From the NCBI RefSeq assembly GCF_000721175.1, contig NZ_JOEZ01000016.1, positions 496,001 through 560,000 of the forward strand: a stretch of DNA of 64,000 bases. The letters run 5' to 3'. How positions within the stretch are numbered: the stretch's first letter is position 1; the number at the start of each line of letters is the position of its first letter. The position numbers and the translations under genes were made by a program. The DNA comes from Streptomyces anulatus (GTDB lineage Bacteria; Actinomycetota; Actinomycetes; Streptomycetales; Streptomycetaceae). A model generated the notes under the pieces. The model was not told the DNA's origin and ran no database searches. It worked only from the letters and a program-made list of their open reading frames with translations. This document shows positions 1 through 10,051 of the stretch, in pieces.

Positions 1-182
1 TGGACGGCCCCGAGGGCGTGCTCGTCCTCGCCCGCCCCGGCTTCGTCTGCACCGTCAACACCACCGGCGCCCCGGTCCGGATCACCGCCCGCGGCCGGGT
101 GCTGCTCGCCAGCTCGCCGGTCACCGTGGACGGTGCCGAGGCCGTGCTGCCCGCCGACACCACGGTGTGGTGGACGGTGTGA
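1..182 (+). CDS. alpha-glucosidase (GH13), C-terminal end only
   Basis: Only the last ~59 codons are present; the gene begins before the window. The reading frame ends in a beta-rich stretch (VLLASSPVTVDG, then LPADTTVWW) typical of the C-terminal beta-sandwich of actinobacterial GH13 oligo-alpha-glucosidases. The stop TGA (180-182) overlaps the GTG start of the LacI regulator, so the two genes are probably translationally coupled. The context (MalR-like repressor, amylase, pullulanase) supports cytoplasmic hydrolysis of imported maltose or maltodextrin. No catalytic residues are in view, so the family call rests on the tail and the neighbours. Confidence 0.65.
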   Translation, partial: DGPEGVLVLARPGFVCTVNTTGAPVRITARGRVLLASSPVTVDGAEAVLPADTTVWWTV

Positions 183-1228
183 CACCGCCCGCACCCAGGA
201 CCACCGCCGCGCCCCGGCTCTCCGACATCGCCGGCCAGGCGGCGGTCAGCGAGGCGACGGTCAGCCGGGTCCTGAACGGGAAGCAGGGCGTCGCGGACAC
301 CACGCGTCAGCGGGTGCTCGCGGCGCTCGACATCCTGGGCTACGAGCGGCCCGTACGGCTGCGGCAGCGCAGCGCCGGACTGATCGGCCTGGTGACGCCC
401 GAACTCACCAACCCGATCTTCCCGGCGTTCGCGCAGTCCGTCGAGCAGGTGCTGGCCGGGCACGGCTACACCCCCGTGCTCTGTACCCAGCTGCCGGGCG
501 GGGCCACCGAGGACGAGCTGGTCGAGCAGCTCGTGGAGCGGGGCGTCGGCGGCATCGTCTTCCTCTCCGGGCTGCACGCCGACACCTCCGCCGACCCGGG
601 GCGCTACGCCGCGCTCACCGAGCGCGGCGTGCCGTTCGTCCTGATCAACGGCTACAACGAACGCATCAGCGCACCGTTCGTCTCGCCCGATGACAACGCT
701 GCCGTACGGATGGCGCTGGGACACCTCGCCGACCTCGGCCACCGCCGGATCGGCCTGGCCATCGGCCCGCAGCGCTACGTCCCCTCCCGCCGCAAGCGCG
801 ACGGGTTCGTGGAGGCGGCCGTCTCGGTCCTCGGTATGGACCGCTCGGAAGCCGAACTGCTGGTCTGCTCCACGCTGTTCAGCGTCGAGGGCGGTCAGGT
901 GGCGGCCGGCGCCCTGCTGGACGCGGGCTGCACCGGCATCGTCTGCGGCAGCGACCTGATGGCCCTCGGCGTGGTCCGCGCCGCGCGGGGGAGAGGCCTG
1001 GAGGTGCCGCGTGACGTCTCGGTCGTCGGCTTCGACGACTCACAGCTCATCGCGTTCACCGACCCGCCGCTGACGACCGTGCGCCAGCCCGTGCAGGCGA
1101 TGGCGGCGGCCGCCGTGGGCGCGCTGCTCGAGGAGATCGGCGGGAGTCCGGTGCAGCGCACCGAGTACGTATTCCAGCCGGAGCTGGTCGTCCGGGGCTC
1201 GACGGCGGCGGTACGCACGGGGGACTGA
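179..1228 (+). CDS. LacI-family repressor, MalR-like
   Basis: A 349-residue regulator with an N-terminal LacI helix-turn-helix (about residues 14-58; SEATVSRVLNGK is the recognition-helix signature) followed by a periplasmic-binding-protein-like effector domain with conserved GLVTPELTNPIFPA, GIVCGSDLMALG and SVVGFDDS. The sequence strongly resembles Streptomyces MalR/Reg1, the repressor of maltose and amylase genes. I chose GTG 179 because it overlaps the preceding stop (GTGA); an ATG at 167 would add four residues. A strong hairpin follows at 1252-1316. It probably binds the palindromes at 1431-1453 and 1572-1586 in the amylase promoter and is released by maltose or a maltodextrin. The ligand is inferred from the family. 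Confidence 0.9.
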   Translation: MTPPAPRTTAAPRLSDIAGQAAVSEATVSRVLNGKQGVADTTRQRVLAALDILGYERPVRLRQRSAGLIGLVTPELTNPIFPAFAQSVEQVLAGHGYTPVLCTQLPGGATEDELVEQLVERGVGGIVFLSGLHADTSADPGRYAALTERGVPFVLINGYNERISAPFVSPDDNAAVRMALGHLADLGHRRIGLAIGPQRYVPSRRKRDGFVEAAVSVLGMDRSEAELLVCSTLFSVEGGQVAAGALLDAGCTGIVCGSDLMALGVVRAARGRGLEVPRDVSVVGFDDSQLIAFTDPPLTTVRQPVQAMAAAAVGALLEEIGGSPVQRTEYVFQPELVVRGSTAAVRTGD

Positions 1229-1251
1229 GCCGGGCGGCAGAGCACGTACAG

Positions 1252-1316
1252 GAGAGGCACCAGGAGTCGGCCCAGGATGGGCCGGCGGGGAGTTGCAGCG
1301 ACTCCGGGTGCCTCTC
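1252..1316 (+). terminator. long stem-loop after the LacI gene
   Basis: GAGAGGCACC (1252-1261) pairs perfectly with GGTGCCTCTC (1307-1316). After one A/G mismatch, GGAGTC (1263-1268) pairs with GACTCC (1300-1305). A nested GGCCC/GGGCC hairpin (1269-1283) sits inside. The 16 paired positions just after the stop codon suggest a factor-independent terminator separating the repressor from the amylase gene. Confidence 0.65.
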
Positions 1317-1430
1317 TTGTCGTGACCGGCCCGGCCGGCCGGGCGCGTGGGGTCCGATGCCGCGAGGCAGTACCGGAACCCCCGGCCGGCCGGACCGGAG
1401 TCGGGATGAAACGTAACAGGCCCGCAATAT

Positions 1431-1453
1431 CTTGCGAAAGGCCTTGCAGCAAG
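1431..1453 (+). promoter_or_regulatory. MalR-type operator, upstream copy
   Basis: CTTGCGAAAG is followed two bases later by the palindrome CTTGC-A-GCAAG (1443-1453). CTTGCAG/GCAAG motifs are established MalR/Reg1 targets in Streptomyces amylase promoters. The site is about 215 bp upstream of the amylase start codon. Confidence 0.6.
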
Positions 1454-1571
1454 AAAACGAGAAGGAGCCGGGAAGGAAACCCCGCTGTTTCGTGGATGTG
1501 AGCGGGAGATGTCCAAAGGGTTGACCGGTGAGGGGAGGGCTCGTACGGTCTGCTCCGCGGCAAGGTTTGCA

Positions 1572-1586
1572 TTCTTGCAGCAAGAA
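1572..1586 (+). promoter_or_regulatory. MalR-type operator, promoter-proximal copy
   Basis: TTCTTGC-A-GCAAGAA is a perfect 7+7 palindrome around one base, 82 bp before the amylase ATG. It shares the CTTGCAGCAAG core with the site at 1443-1453, so the two probably bind the same dimeric LacI-family repressor encoded just upstream. Confidence 0.7.
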
Positions 1587-1667
1587 CCTTCAGGAGCCTT
1601 GAGGGCATGGCGCGTTGCCGAGGCTGCACCGTCACCCGCGTTTCCCCCCACCCGCAGGAGGAAAAAC

Positions 1668-3401
1668 ATGGCACGCAGATCCCCGTCTGCCGCGCTCGCC
1701 CTCGTGGCCTGCGCCGCCGCCCTCGTCATCCCCACCGGATTCGGCGCCGCGTCCCCCGCGCAGGCCGCCGCACCGGGCGACAAGGACGTCACCGCCGTGA
1801 TGTTCGAGTGGAAGTTCGCCTCCATAGCCAAGGCCTGCACGGACACCCTCGGTCCGGCGGGCTACGGCTACGTCCAGGTCTCGCCGCCCCAGGAGCACAT
1901 CCAGGGCGGCCAGTGGTGGACGTCCTACCAGCCCGTCAGCTACAAGATCGCCGGCCGCCTCGGCGACCGGGCCGCCTTCTCCGCCATGGTGAACACGTGT
2001 CACTCGGCCGGTGTGAAGGTCGTCGCCGACGCCGTCATCAACCACATGGCGGCGGGCAACGGCACCGGCACCGGCGGCTCCGCGTACACCAAGTACGACT
2101 ACCCGGGCCTCTACTCCGGCCGCGACCTCGACGACTGCCGGGCCCAGATCACCAACTACAACGACCGCGCCAACGTCCAGAACTGCGAACTGGTCGGCCT
2201 CGCCGACCTGGACACCGGCGAGGACTACGTACGCGGGAGGATCGCCGGCTATCTGAACGACCTGCTCTCGCTCGGCGTCGACGGCTTCCGGATCGACGCC
2301 GCCAAGCACATGCCCGCCGGTGACCTCGCGAACATCAAGTCCCGGCTGAGCAACCCGAACGCCTACTGGAAGCACGAGGCGATCTTCGGAGCGGGCGAGG
2401 CCGTCTCGCCGTCCGAGTACCTCGGCACCGGAGACGTCCAGGAGTTCCGTTACGGGCGGAGCCTCAAGCAGGTCTTCCTCAACGAGAACCTCGCCCACCT
2501 GAAGAACTTCGGCGAGGGCTGGGGCTTCATGGAGTCCGGGAAGTCCGCCGTCTTCGTCGACAACCACGACACCGAGCGCGGCGGCGACACCCTCAACTAC
2601 AAGAACGGCTCGGCCTACACCCTGGCCAACGTCTTCATGCTGGCCTGGCCCTACGGCTCCCCGGACGTCCACTCCGGCTACGAGTTCAGCGACCACGACG
2701 CCGGACCGCCCAACGGCGGCCAGGTGAACGCCTGCTACAGCGACGGCTGGAAGTGCCAGCACGACTGGCGCGAGATCTCCTCCATGGTCGGCCTCCGCAA
2801 CGCGGCACGCGGCCAGGCCGTCACCAACTGGTGGGACGACGGCGGCGACCGGATCGCCTTCGGCCGGGGCACGAAGGCGTACGTGGCCATCAACCACGAG
2901 GGCTCCGCGTTCACCCGGACCTTCCAGACCTCGCTGCCCGCCGGCGACTACTGCGACGTCCAGTCCGGCAACGGTGTCAGCGTCAACGGCTCCGGCCAGT
3001 TCACCGCCACCGTCCCGGCCGGGACCGCCGTCGCCCTGCACGCCAACGCCCGCACGTGCTCCGGGGGCGGCGGCTCCAGCCCCGACCCGGGCCCCGGCGA
3101 CGGCTCCTCCGGCGCGTCCTTCGGCGTCGACGCCACCACCCAGCCCGGCCAGAACATCCACGTCACCGGCGACCAGGGCGCCCTCGGCGACTGGAACCCG
3201 GCGACCGCGCCGAAGCTCGACCCGGCGGCGTACCCCGTGTGGAAGCTGGACGTGGACCTGCCCGCCGGGACCACGTTCGCGTACAAGTACGTCCGCAAGG
3301 ACGGCAGCGGCAACGTCACCTGGGAGAGCGGCGCCAACCGCACCGCCACCGTCCCGGCCTCAGGGAAGGTCACGCTGACCGCCGACGTCTGGCGCGGCTG
3401 A
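1668..3401 (+). CDS. secreted alpha-amylase, GH13 with C-terminal CBM20
   Basis: A 577-residue extracellular enzyme hydrolysing alpha-1,4 bonds in starch. A Sec signal peptide occupies about residues 1-34 (arginines, hydrophobic core, AQAAA). The GH13 barrel has the nucleophile Asp in GFRIDAAKH (~210), the acid/base Glu in GAGEAVS (~244) and the transition-state Asp in FVDNHDT. A linker rich in Gly, Ser and Pro leads to a CBM20 starch-binding domain (~482-577; [15 protein letters not shown], then YKYVRKDG). ATG 1668 is preceded by GGAGGA at 1657-1662. The open frame extends upstream to 1509 but that part is not protein-like. Two MalR-type operators lie upstream, implying induction by maltodextrins. 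A terminator hairpin separates it from the pullulanase. Confidence 0.95.
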   Translation: MARRSPSAALALVACAAALVIPTGFGAASPAQAAAPGDKDVTAVMFEWKFASIAKACTDTLGPAGYGYVQVSPPQEHIQGGQWWTSYQPVSYKIAGRLGDRAAFSAMVNTCHSAGVKVVADAVINHMAAGNGTGTGGSAYTKYDYPGLYSGRDLDDCRAQITNYNDRANVQNCELVGLADLDTGEDYVRGRIAGYLNDLLSLGVDGFRIDAAKHMPAGDLANIKSRLSNPNAYWKHEAIFGAGEAVSPSEYLGTGDVQEFRYGRSLKQVFLNENLAHLKNFGEGWGFMESGKSAVFVDNHDTERGGDTLNYKNGSAYTLANVFMLAWPYGSPDVHSGYEFSDHDAGPPNGGQVNACYSDGWKCQHDWREISSMVGLRNAARGQAVTNWWDDGGDRIAFGRGTKAYVAINHEGSAFTRTFQTSLPAGDYCDVQSGNGVSVNGSGQFTATVPAGTAVALHANARTCSGGGGSSPDPGPGDGSSGASFGVDATTQPGQNIHVTGDQGALGDWNPATAPKLDPAAYPVWKLDVDLPAGTTFAYKYVRKDGSGNVTWESGANRTATVPASGKVTLTADVWRG

Positions 3402-3415
3402 CCCCTGCCCCCTCA

Positions 3416-3444
3416 GCGGGCCGGTGGCATCGCCACCGGCCCGC
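3416..3444 (+). terminator. terminator hairpin after alpha-amylase
   Basis: A perfect 13-bp stem (GCGGGCCGGTGGC with its complement) around ATC, followed by CTTCC, 14 bases after the stop codon. It sits between amylase and pullulanase, so pullulanase transcription relies on read-through or on a promoter within about 45 bp. Confidence 0.8.
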
Positions 3445-3489
3445 TTCCCACCGATCGACCCCGACCGATCAAGCCGAGGAGCACCCTCC

Positions 3490-6400
3490 GTGTCCCGAAC
3501 CACCCTGAGACGAGGGGCGGTGGCCGCCCTGTGCGCGGCGCTGCTGCCCGTCGTCCCGGCGGCCACCGCCGCCGCGTCGCCCCGGCCGCCCGCCCCGCCC
3601 TCGGACGCCGAGCTCGCCCGTGAGGCGGCTCGGCACGACCTCACGCGCGAACAGTTCTACTTCGTGCTGCCCGACCGGTTCGCCAACGGCGACTCCTCCA
3701 ACGACCGGGGCGGGCTGACCGGGTCGCGCCTCGATCACGGCTACGACCCCACCGACAAGGGGTTCTACCAGGGCGGCGACCTCAAGGGCCTGACCGGGAA
3801 GCTCGACTACATCAAGGACCTCGGCACCACCGCCATCTGGCTGGCGCCGATCTTCGAGAACCGGCCCGTGCAGGGCACCGGCAAGGACGCGTCGGCGGGC
3901 TACCACGGCTACTGGATCACCGACTTCACCCAGGTCGACCCGCACTTCGGCACCAACGCCGACCTGGAGAAGCTGATCGACAAGGCCCACGCCAAGGGCA
4001 TGAAGGTCTTCTTCGACGTCATCACCAACCACACCGCCGACACCATCGACCACGCCGAGAAGGCCTACGGCTACAAGCCCAAGGGCGCCTTCCCCTACCT
4101 CGACGAGGACGGCCGCCCCTTCGACGACCGGGACGGCGTCGAGAAGGTCGACCAGGACTCCTTCCCGTACACCCCGGTGCAGGCGCCCGGCACCGGCAGG
4201 AAGGTCCCCTCCTGGCTCAACGACCCGACCATGTACCACAACCGGGGCGACTCGACGTGGGCCGGCGAGTCCAACGAGTACGGCGACTTCTCCGGGCTCG
4301 ACGACCTGTGGACCGAGCGTCCCGAGGTCGTGAAGGGCATGGAGGAGATCTACGAGAAGTGGGTCCGCGACTTCGACATCGACGGCTTCCGCATCGACAC
4401 CGTCAAACACGTCGACCTGGACTTCTGGACCCAGTGGGCCACCACGCTCGACGCGTACGCCGCGAAGCGCGGCCGGGACGACTTCTTCATGTTCGGCGAG
4501 GTCTACTCCGCCGACACCGAGGTCACCTCGCCCTACGTCACCCGGGGCCGCCTGGACTCCACGCTGGACTTCCCGTTCCAGGACGCCGCCCGGCAGTTCG
4601 CCTCCCAGGGCGCGCCCGCCGACCGGCTCGCCTCGGTGTACGGCAACGACTACCGCTACACGACCGACAAGGCCAACGCCTACGAGCAGGTCACCTTCCT
4701 CGGCAACCACGACATGGGCCGCATCGGGACCTTCCTCCGGCAGGACAACCCGAAGGCCGACGACGCGGAGCTGCTGAAGCGGGCCCGCCTCGCCAACGAG
4801 CTGATGTTCCTCGGCCGGGGCAACCCGGTGATCTACTACGGCGACGAGCAGGGCTTCACCGGCGCGGGCGGCGACAAGGACTCCCGCCAGACCCTCTTCG
4901 CCTCGAAGACCGCCGACTACCTCGACGACGACCAGCTCGGCACCGACCGCACCCATGCCTCGGACGCGTACGACACGAAACACCCGGTCTACCGCTCCAT
5001 CGCCGCGCTCTCGAAGCTCACCAAGGACCACCCGGCGCTGCGCGACGGCACGCAGATCGAGCGGCACGCACAGGGCTCGGTCCACGCCACGTCCCGCATC
5101 GCGACCGGGCGGCCGCATGAGTACCTCGTCGCCTCCAACAACGGCACGAGTCCGAAGAAGGTCCAGCTCGCCACCGAGTCGGCCGGCATGAAGTTCCGTA
5201 CGCTGTACGGCGGTTCCGGCCAGGTCCGCAGCGGCAAGGACAAGACCGTCACCGTCACCGTGCCCGCCCTCTCCAGCATCGTGCTGAAGGCGGACCGGCC
5301 CGTGGGCGCTCCCGCGGCCAAGCCCGCGGTCTCGCTGAAGGCCCCGGCCGCCGGTGCCACCGGCACCGTCGAGATCACCGCCGACGTGGCCGGCGGACAG
5401 CTCAACCGGGTCGTCTTCGCCGCCCAGGCGGGCAACGGGAAGTGGAAGACCCTCGGCACCGCCGACCACGCCCCGTACAAGGTCACCCAGTACCTCGACG
5501 GGACGGTGAAGGCGGGCACCCCGCTGCGCTACAAGGCCGTCGTCGTCGACCGGGCCGGCCGCACCTCCAGCGCTCTCGCCTCGACCACCGCCGGCCAGGC
5601 CCCGCCGCCCGGCAAGCCCGTCGCCGTCGAACGTGACCGGGCCGTCGTCCACTACACGCGCGCCGACGGCGACTACGACGGCTGGCAGCTGAAGTCCGGT
5701 GGGAAGACCGCCGAGTTCATCGGGCGGGACGCGTACGGCGCGTTTGCCTGGATCGACCTGGAGGAGGGCGCGGGCTCGCTCCCGTACACCGTCGAGAAGA
5801 ACGGCACGGCCGACGGCCCGGAGCGGACCGTCGACCTCGGTGTGACCGGTCAGGTCTGGATCGAGCAGGGCAAGGACGACCAGAGAGCCGAAGCCCCCGA
5901 GGCCCCGCCGCAGGACACCACCAAGGCCGTCCTCAACTACCACCGCCCGGACGGGGACTACGACGGCTGGGGACTGCACACCTGGGCCGGGGCCGAGGAG
6001 CCCACCGACTGGTCGAAGCCGCTGATGCCCGTGAAGAAGGACGCCTACGGGGTCACCTTCGAGGTGCCGCTCGCCGACGGCGCCACCACGCTCAGCTACA
6101 TCCTGCACAAGGGCGACGAGAAGGACCTCCCCACCGACCAGTCCCTCGACCTCGCCACCTATGGCCACGAGGTGTGGATGCTCGGCGGCAAGCCCGGCTA
6201 CCTGCTCCCGCAGACCGGCGGCGGTGCGGCCCCCGACCTCGGAAAGGCCGAGGCGCAGTGGATCGACGCGAACACCGTCGTCTGGAAGGTGAAGGCCACC
6301 GACGCCACCAGCCAGCAGCTCGTGTACGCGAAGAAGGGCGGCATCTCCGTCGTCGACGGGGCGCTCTCCGACGAGGGGCGGTGGCTGCGGCTCACGCGGT

Positions 6401-8808
6401 CCGCGCTGAGTGACGCACAGAAGGCCAGGTTCCCGCACCTCAAGGACTATCCGGCGTTCACCGTCGACTCCCGCGACCGGGACCGCGTCGCTGAGTCCCT
6501 GCGCGGCCAGCTCATCGCCACCCAGCGCGCAGCCAACGGAGCTCTGCTCGCCGCCACCGGCGTACAGACCGCGGGCATCCTGGACGACCTGTACGGGAAG
6601 AACGCGGTCTCCGCCGAGCTCGGCCCGGTCTTCCGCAGGTCCACGCCCACCCTGTCCGTGTGGGCCCCGACCGCCGCGACCGTCGCCCTCGAACTCGACG
6701 GCCGTACACACCCCATGAAGCGCGACGACCGCACCGGCGTCTGGTCGGTCACCGGGAAGAGGAGCTGGCAGGGCAAGCCCTACCGGTACGCCGTGACCGT
6801 CTGGGCCCCCACCGTTCAGAAGCTGGTCACCAACAAGGTCACCGACCCCTACTCCACCGCCCTGACCGCCGACTCCGCCCGCAGCCTCGTCGTCGACCTC
6901 GCCGACCCGAAGCTCGCGCCGCGCGGCTGGTCCGTCCTGAAGAAGCCCGCCGCCACCCCGCTGCGGGACGCCCAGATCCAGGAGCTGCACGTCCGCGACT
7001 TCTCCATCACGGACCGCACGGCCAAGCACCCCGGTGAGTACCTCGCGTTCACCGACACCCGTTCGGCCGGTATGAAGCACCTCGAGAAGCTCGCCGACTC
7101 CGGCACCAGCTACGTCCACCTGCTGCCCGTCTTCGACATCGGGACCGTCCCGGAGAAGAAGCGCGACCAGGCCGGCCCCGACTGCGACCTGCCCGCCCAC
7201 GCCCCCGACTCCGAGAAGCAGCAGGCCTGCGTGAGCAAGGCCGCCGCCAAGGACGGCTTCAACTGGGGCTACGACCCGCTGCACTACACCGTCCCCGAGG
7301 GCTCCTACGCCTCCGACCCGGACGGCACGCGGCGCACCGTCGAGTTCCGGCAGATGGTGCAGGGCCTCAACCGGGCCGGGCTGCGCACGGTCATGGACGT
7401 CGTCTACAACCACACCGTCGCCTCCGGCCAGGACGACAAGTCGGTCCTCGACAAGGTCGTGCCCGGCTACTACCAGCGGCTCCTGGAGGACGGCACCGTC
7501 GCCACCTCCACCTGCTGCGCCAACACCGCGCCCGAGAACACCATGATGGGCAAGCTCGTCGTCGACTCCGTCGTCACCTGGGCGAAGGAGTACAAGGTCG
7601 ACGGCTTCCGCTTCGACCTGATGGGCCACCACCCCAAGGACAACATCCTCGCCGTCCGCAAGGCCCTGGACGGGCTGACGCTCGCCGAGGACGGCGTCGA
7701 CGGAAAGAAGATCGTCCTGTACGGAGAGGGCTGGAACTTCGGCGAGATCGCGGACGACGCCCGCTTCGTCCAGGCCACCCAGAAGAACATGGCCGGCACC
7801 GGCGTCGCCACCTTCTCCGACCGGGCCCGCGACGCCGTCCGCGGCGGCGGCCCCTTCGACGAGGACCCCGGCGTCCAGGGCTTCGCCAGCGGCCTCTACA
7901 CCGACCCCAACTCCTCCCCGGCCAACGGCACCCGAGCCGAGCAGAAGGCCCGGCTGCTGCACTACCAGGACCTGATCAAGGTCGGTCTCACCGGCAACCT
8001 CGCCGACTACACCTTCACCGACACCACCGGGCGCACGGTCAAGGGCTCCGACGTCGACTACAACGGGGCGCCCGCCGGATACGCGGCCGCACCCGGCGAC
8101 GCGCTCGCCTACTCCGACGCCCACGACAACGAGACCCTCTTCGACGCCCTCGCCTTCAAGCTCCCGGCCGGCACCACGGCCGCCGAACGGGCCAGGGCCC
8201 AGGTGGTGGCGATGGGTGCCTCCGTCCTCTCGCAGGGGCCCTCGCTCTCCCAGGCGGGCACCGACCTGCTGCGCTCCAAGTCCCTGGACCGCAACTCCTA
8301 CGACAGCGGCGACTGGTTCAACGCCCTGCACTGGGACTGCCGCGACGGCAACGGCTTCGGGCGGGGCCTGCCGCCCGCCGCCGACAACCAGGACAAGTGG
8401 GCGTACGCGAAGCCGCTCCTGGCCGCCACCGGCACCATCGCACCGAAGTGCGCGCAGATCGACGGGGCCTCCGCCGCCTACCGCGACCTGCTCACCATCC
8501 GCTCCACCGAGAAGGAGTTCTCCCTGAGCACCGCGGGCCAGGTGCAGTCCGGCCTGTCCTTCCCGCTCTCCGGCACGGCCGAGACCCCGGGCGTGATCAC
8601 CATGCGCCTCGGCAAGCTCGTCGTCGTCCTCAACGCCGCGCCGACCACCGCCGAGCAGCGGCTCGCCGCACCGGCGGGGAAGACGTACGCGCTGCACCCC
8701 GTCCAGGCCAAGGGCGCGGATCGTACTGTCAAGCGAGCCGGTTACGACGGGAAGTCGGCCACTTTCACCGTCCCGGGACGCACGGTGGCCGTCTTCACTC
8801 TGCGCTGA
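3490..8808 (+). CDS. secreted amylopullulanase with two GH13 catalytic domains
   Basis: A 1772-residue exported debranching enzyme. Signal peptide ~1-30 ([19 protein letters not shown]). The first GH13 domain (~50-560) has [25 protein letters not shown] (~300), GEVYS (~336) and FLGNHD (~405). An Ig-like segment follows (~605-705), then two CBM41/PUD starch-binding repeats (~717-795 and ~812-905; both contain DGDYDGW), a pullulanase N2-like region, a CBM48 (~1052-1130; [17 protein letters not shown]), and a second GH13 of pullulanase type (~1160-1670; [10 protein letters not shown] ~1371, GEGWNFGE ~1414, SDAHDNE ~1543) with a C-terminal pullulanase domain. GTG 3490 has GAGGAG at 3476-3481. One domain should cut alpha-1,4 bonds and the other alpha-1,6 bonds. 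Confidence 0.93.
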   Translation: MSRTTLRRGAVAALCAALLPVVPAATAAASPRPPAPPSDAELAREAARHDLTREQFYFVLPDRFANGDSSNDRGGLTGSRLDHGYDPTDKGFYQGGDLKGLTGKLDYIKDLGTTAIWLAPIFENRPVQGTGKDASAGYHGYWITDFTQVDPHFGTNADLEKLIDKAHAKGMKVFFDVITNHTADTIDHAEKAYGYKPKGAFPYLDEDGRPFDDRDGVEKVDQDSFPYTPVQAPGTGRKVPSWLNDPTMYHNRGDSTWAGESNEYGDFSGLDDLWTERPEVVKGMEEIYEKWVRDFDIDGFRIDTVKHVDLDFWTQWATTLDAYAAKRGRDDFFMFGEVYSADTEVTSPYVTRGRLDSTLDFPFQDAARQFASQGAPADRLASVYGNDYRYTTDKANAYEQVTFLGNHDMGRIGTFLRQDNPKADDAELLKRARLANELMFLGRGNPVIYYGDEQGFTGAGGDKDSRQTLFASKTADYLDDDQLGTDRTHASDAYDTKHPVYRSIAALSKLTKDHPALRDGTQIERHAQGSVHATSRIATGRPHEYLVASNNGTSPKKVQLATESAGMKFRTLYGGSGQVRSGKDKTVTVTVPALSSIVLKADRPVGAPAAKPAVSLKAPAAGATGTVEITADVAGGQLNRVVFAAQAGNGKWKTLGTADHAPYKVTQYLDGTVKAGTPLRYKAVVVDRAGRTSSALASTTAGQAPPPGKPVAVERDRAVVHYTRADGDYDGWQLKSGGKTAEFIGRDAYGAFAWIDLEEGAGSLPYTVEKNGTADGPERTVDLGVTGQVWIEQGKDDQRAEAPEAPPQDTTKAVLNYHRPDGDYDGWGLHTWAGAEEPTDWSKPLMPVKKDAYGVTFEVPLADGATTLSYILHKGDEKDLPTDQSLDLATYGHEVWMLGGKPGYLLPQTGGGAAPDLGKAEAQWIDANTVVWKVKATDATSQQLVYAKKGGISVVDGALSDEGRWLRLTRSALSDAQKARFPHLKDYPAFTVDSRDRDRVAESLRGQLIATQRAANGALLAATGVQTAGILDDLYGKNAVSAELGPVFRRSTPTLSVWAPTAATVALELDGRTHPMKRDDRTGVWSVTGKRSWQGKPYRYAVTVWAPTVQKLVTNKVTDPYSTALTADSARSLVVDLADPKLAPRGWSVLKKPAATPLRDAQIQELHVRDFSITDRTAKHPGEYLAFTDTRSAGMKHLEKLADSGTSYVHLLPVFDIGTVPEKKRDQAGPDCDLPAHAPDSEKQQACVSKAAAKDGFNWGYDPLHYTVPEGSYASDPDGTRRTVEFRQMVQGLNRAGLRTVMDVVYNHTVASGQDDKSVLDKVVPGYYQRLLEDGTVATSTCCANTAPENTMMGKLVVDSVVTWAKEYKVDGFRFDLMGHHPKDNILAVRKALDGLTLAEDGVDGKKIVLYGEGWNFGEIADDARFVQATQKNMAGTGVATFSDRARDAVRGGGPFDEDPGVQGFASGLYTDPNSSPANGTRAEQKARLLHYQDLIKVGLTGNLADYTFTDTTGRTVKGSDVDYNGAPAGYAAAPGDALAYSDAHDNETLFDALAFKLPAGTTAAERARAQVVAMGASVLSQGPSLSQAGTDLLRSKSLDRNSYDSGDWFNALHWDCRDGNGFGRGLPPAADNQDKWAYAKPLLAATGTIAPKCAQIDGASAAYRDLLTIRSTEKEFSLSTAGQVQSGLSFPLSGTAETPGVITMRLGKLVVVLNAAPTTAEQRLAAPAGKTYALHPVQAKGADRTVKRAGYDGKSATFTVPGRTVAVFTLR

Positions 8809-8870
8809 CCAAGGGCGGCACGACGGTGACGGCAGACGTCGGCAACGGAGCCGCGACAGCCGTCCCCGTC

Positions 8871-8921
8871 CACCGGGCCGGTCCCGTTCTCCCCGTCGGG
8901 GGAGGCGGGGCCGGCCCGGTG
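8871..8921 (+). terminator. terminator after amylopullulanase
   Basis: Sixteen-base arms (CACCGGGCCGGTCCCG at 8871-8886 and its near-complement at 8906-8921, one T-G wobble) enclose a second TCCCC/GGGGA stem. It lies about 60 bp after the pullulanase stop. Confidence 0.75.
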
Positions 8922-9002
8922 TGCTCGGCGGGAGAGCCCCGCCCGGGGCGGTCGGCCCGCCGACGCCCGGTCCCCGGGCTGTCCACGTCCAGGCGGTGTG
9001 AG

Positions 9003-9021
9003 TAAGGTTAGGTATACCTAA
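9003..9021. promoter_or_regulatory. iron-box-like operator (DmdR/IdeR type)
   Basis: TAAGGTTAGGTATACCTAA matches 15 of 19 positions of the actinobacterial iron-box consensus TTAGGTTAGGCTAACCTAA and contains the perfect palindrome TTAGGTATACCTAA (9008-9021). It is AT-rich within >70% GC surroundings. It lies 61 bp upstream of the ATG of the DUF2470-like gene, implying repression under iron sufficiency. The match is by eye. Confidence 0.65.
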
Positions 9022-9082
9022 TTATCACGCCGAACTCGTCCCGCTGCTCCTGCGCCTCGTCCACCCCCGCCCGGAGCGCGGC

Positions 9083-9274
9083 ATGACCCGGGCCGTGCCG
9101 CTGGCGATGGACCGCTTCGGGGTGACCCTGCGGCTCGAATGCCCCCGCGCCCACGAGGATGTACGGCTGCCGTTCCCTCGCCCGGTCACCGAGATCGACC
9201 AGGTGGGCCCGCAGATCCACGCCCTGCTGGCAGCCGCCCGCCGCGTCTCCCACCGCAACGGCCTGCCGGCCTGA
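9083..9274 (+). CDS. short DUF2470-like protein, possibly 5'-truncated
   Basis: A 63-residue product resembling the C-terminal half of DUF2470 domains (found in HugZ-like heme-degrading and pyridoxamine-oxidase-fold proteins): GVTLRLECPRAHEDVRLPFP, then VGPQIHALLAAARR. GGAG at 9073-9076 supports ATG 9083. However, the same frame upstream of the ATG already reads as plausible family sequence (HAELVPLLLRLVHPRPERG from ~9026) with no usable start before the stop at 8999, directly through the iron box. The gene may therefore be the 3' remnant of a longer iron-regulated gene rather than a complete small protein. Heme or iron involvement is inferred from the domain and the operator. Confidence 0.5.
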   Translation: MTRAVPLAMDRFGVTLRLECPRAHEDVRLPFPRPVTEIDQVGPQIHALLAAARRVSHRNGLPA

Positions 9275-9290
9275 CCGGAGTCGTCGGGGG

Positions 9291-10016
9291 TCAGTGCGGC
9301 AGCCGCCGCGCCGGTACGGCGGGCGCATCCGGGGCGAACGCGGAGAGCCGGGACAGCAGTTCACCGAACGGGCCGTCCACCGGCTCCTGGGACAGCACCC
9401 GCAGCACGATGCCCGCCATCTCCTGGTCGTACGCGGCGCTGACGGCGGCGAGCGCCGCGAAGTCGTGCACCAGCTGCAGCTCCAGCTCGGCGCGCGGAAT
9501 GCGCCGCCCGTCCAGCCAGATCAGCGCCGTCGACTCGGCGAGCGAGACCCAGGAGCGGACCACCAGCTCCAGCCGGGCGGGCGGTTCACTCACCCCGAGG
9601 TGCGTGATGATCTGCTCGTACGCGGCCTGCCGCACCCCGTCGATCATGGCGTTCGCCGTCGAGGAACCGACCGCGGGCCCACCGCGCATCAGCGCCGAGA
9701 AGCCGGGGCCGTGCTCGTCGACGAAGTCGAAGAACCGCCCCATCACCCGCAGCAGCCGTGCCCCCAGGGGACCTTCGAGGGGCTCCAGGAAGCGGGCCGC
9801 CAGCTCGTCGGCGGCCCGCCGCAGCGCCGCCTCGTACAGGCTCTGCTTCCCGGGGAAGTAGTGGTAGACCAGCGGACGGGAGATCCCCGCGGCGGCGGCG
9901 ATCTCGTCGATCGACACCTCTTCGGGCGAGCGGTGGCTGAACAAGTCCAGCGCGACGCCGATCAGTTGCTGTCTGCGCTCGTCGACGCCCATCCTGCGCC
10001 GCACCCCGGTCGTCAT
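9291..10016 (-). CDS. TetR-family regulator
   Basis: A 241-residue protein with a TetR N-terminal DNA-binding domain (residues ~12-60; VSIDEIAAAAGISRPLVYHYFPGKQSLYEAALRR is the signature region) and an all-helical ligand-binding domain. It is the last gene of a minus-strand run behind the ferredoxin-type reductase and the di-metal protein. Only 35 bp separate it from the reductase stop, so all three are probably one operon and TetR probably autoregulates it. The effector is unknown; similar sets respond to fatty or hydrophobic compounds, but nothing here proves that. Confidence 0.88.
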   Translation of the reverse strand: MTTGVRRRMGVDERRQQLIGVALDLFSHRSPEEVSIDEIAAAAGISRPLVYHYFPGKQSLYEAALRRAADELAARFLEPLEGPLGARLLRVMGRFFDFVDEHGPGFSALMRGGPAVGSSTANAMIDGVRQAAYEQIITHLGVSEPPARLELVVRSWVSLAESTALIWLDGRRIPRAELELQLVHDFAALAAVSAAYDQEMAGIVLRVLSQEPVDGPFGELLSRLSAFAPDAPAVPARRLPH

Positions 10017-10051
10017 GCGAACAGCCTATCCGGGGCGCCGGCCGGAGCGGT

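Noticed and set aside
3469..8697. A 1742-codon open frame on the minus strand opposite the pullulanase
   Set aside because: It is the antisense shadow of a high-GC gene: Val/Gly/Arg-rich, no domains, while the plus strand has clear catalytic motifs.
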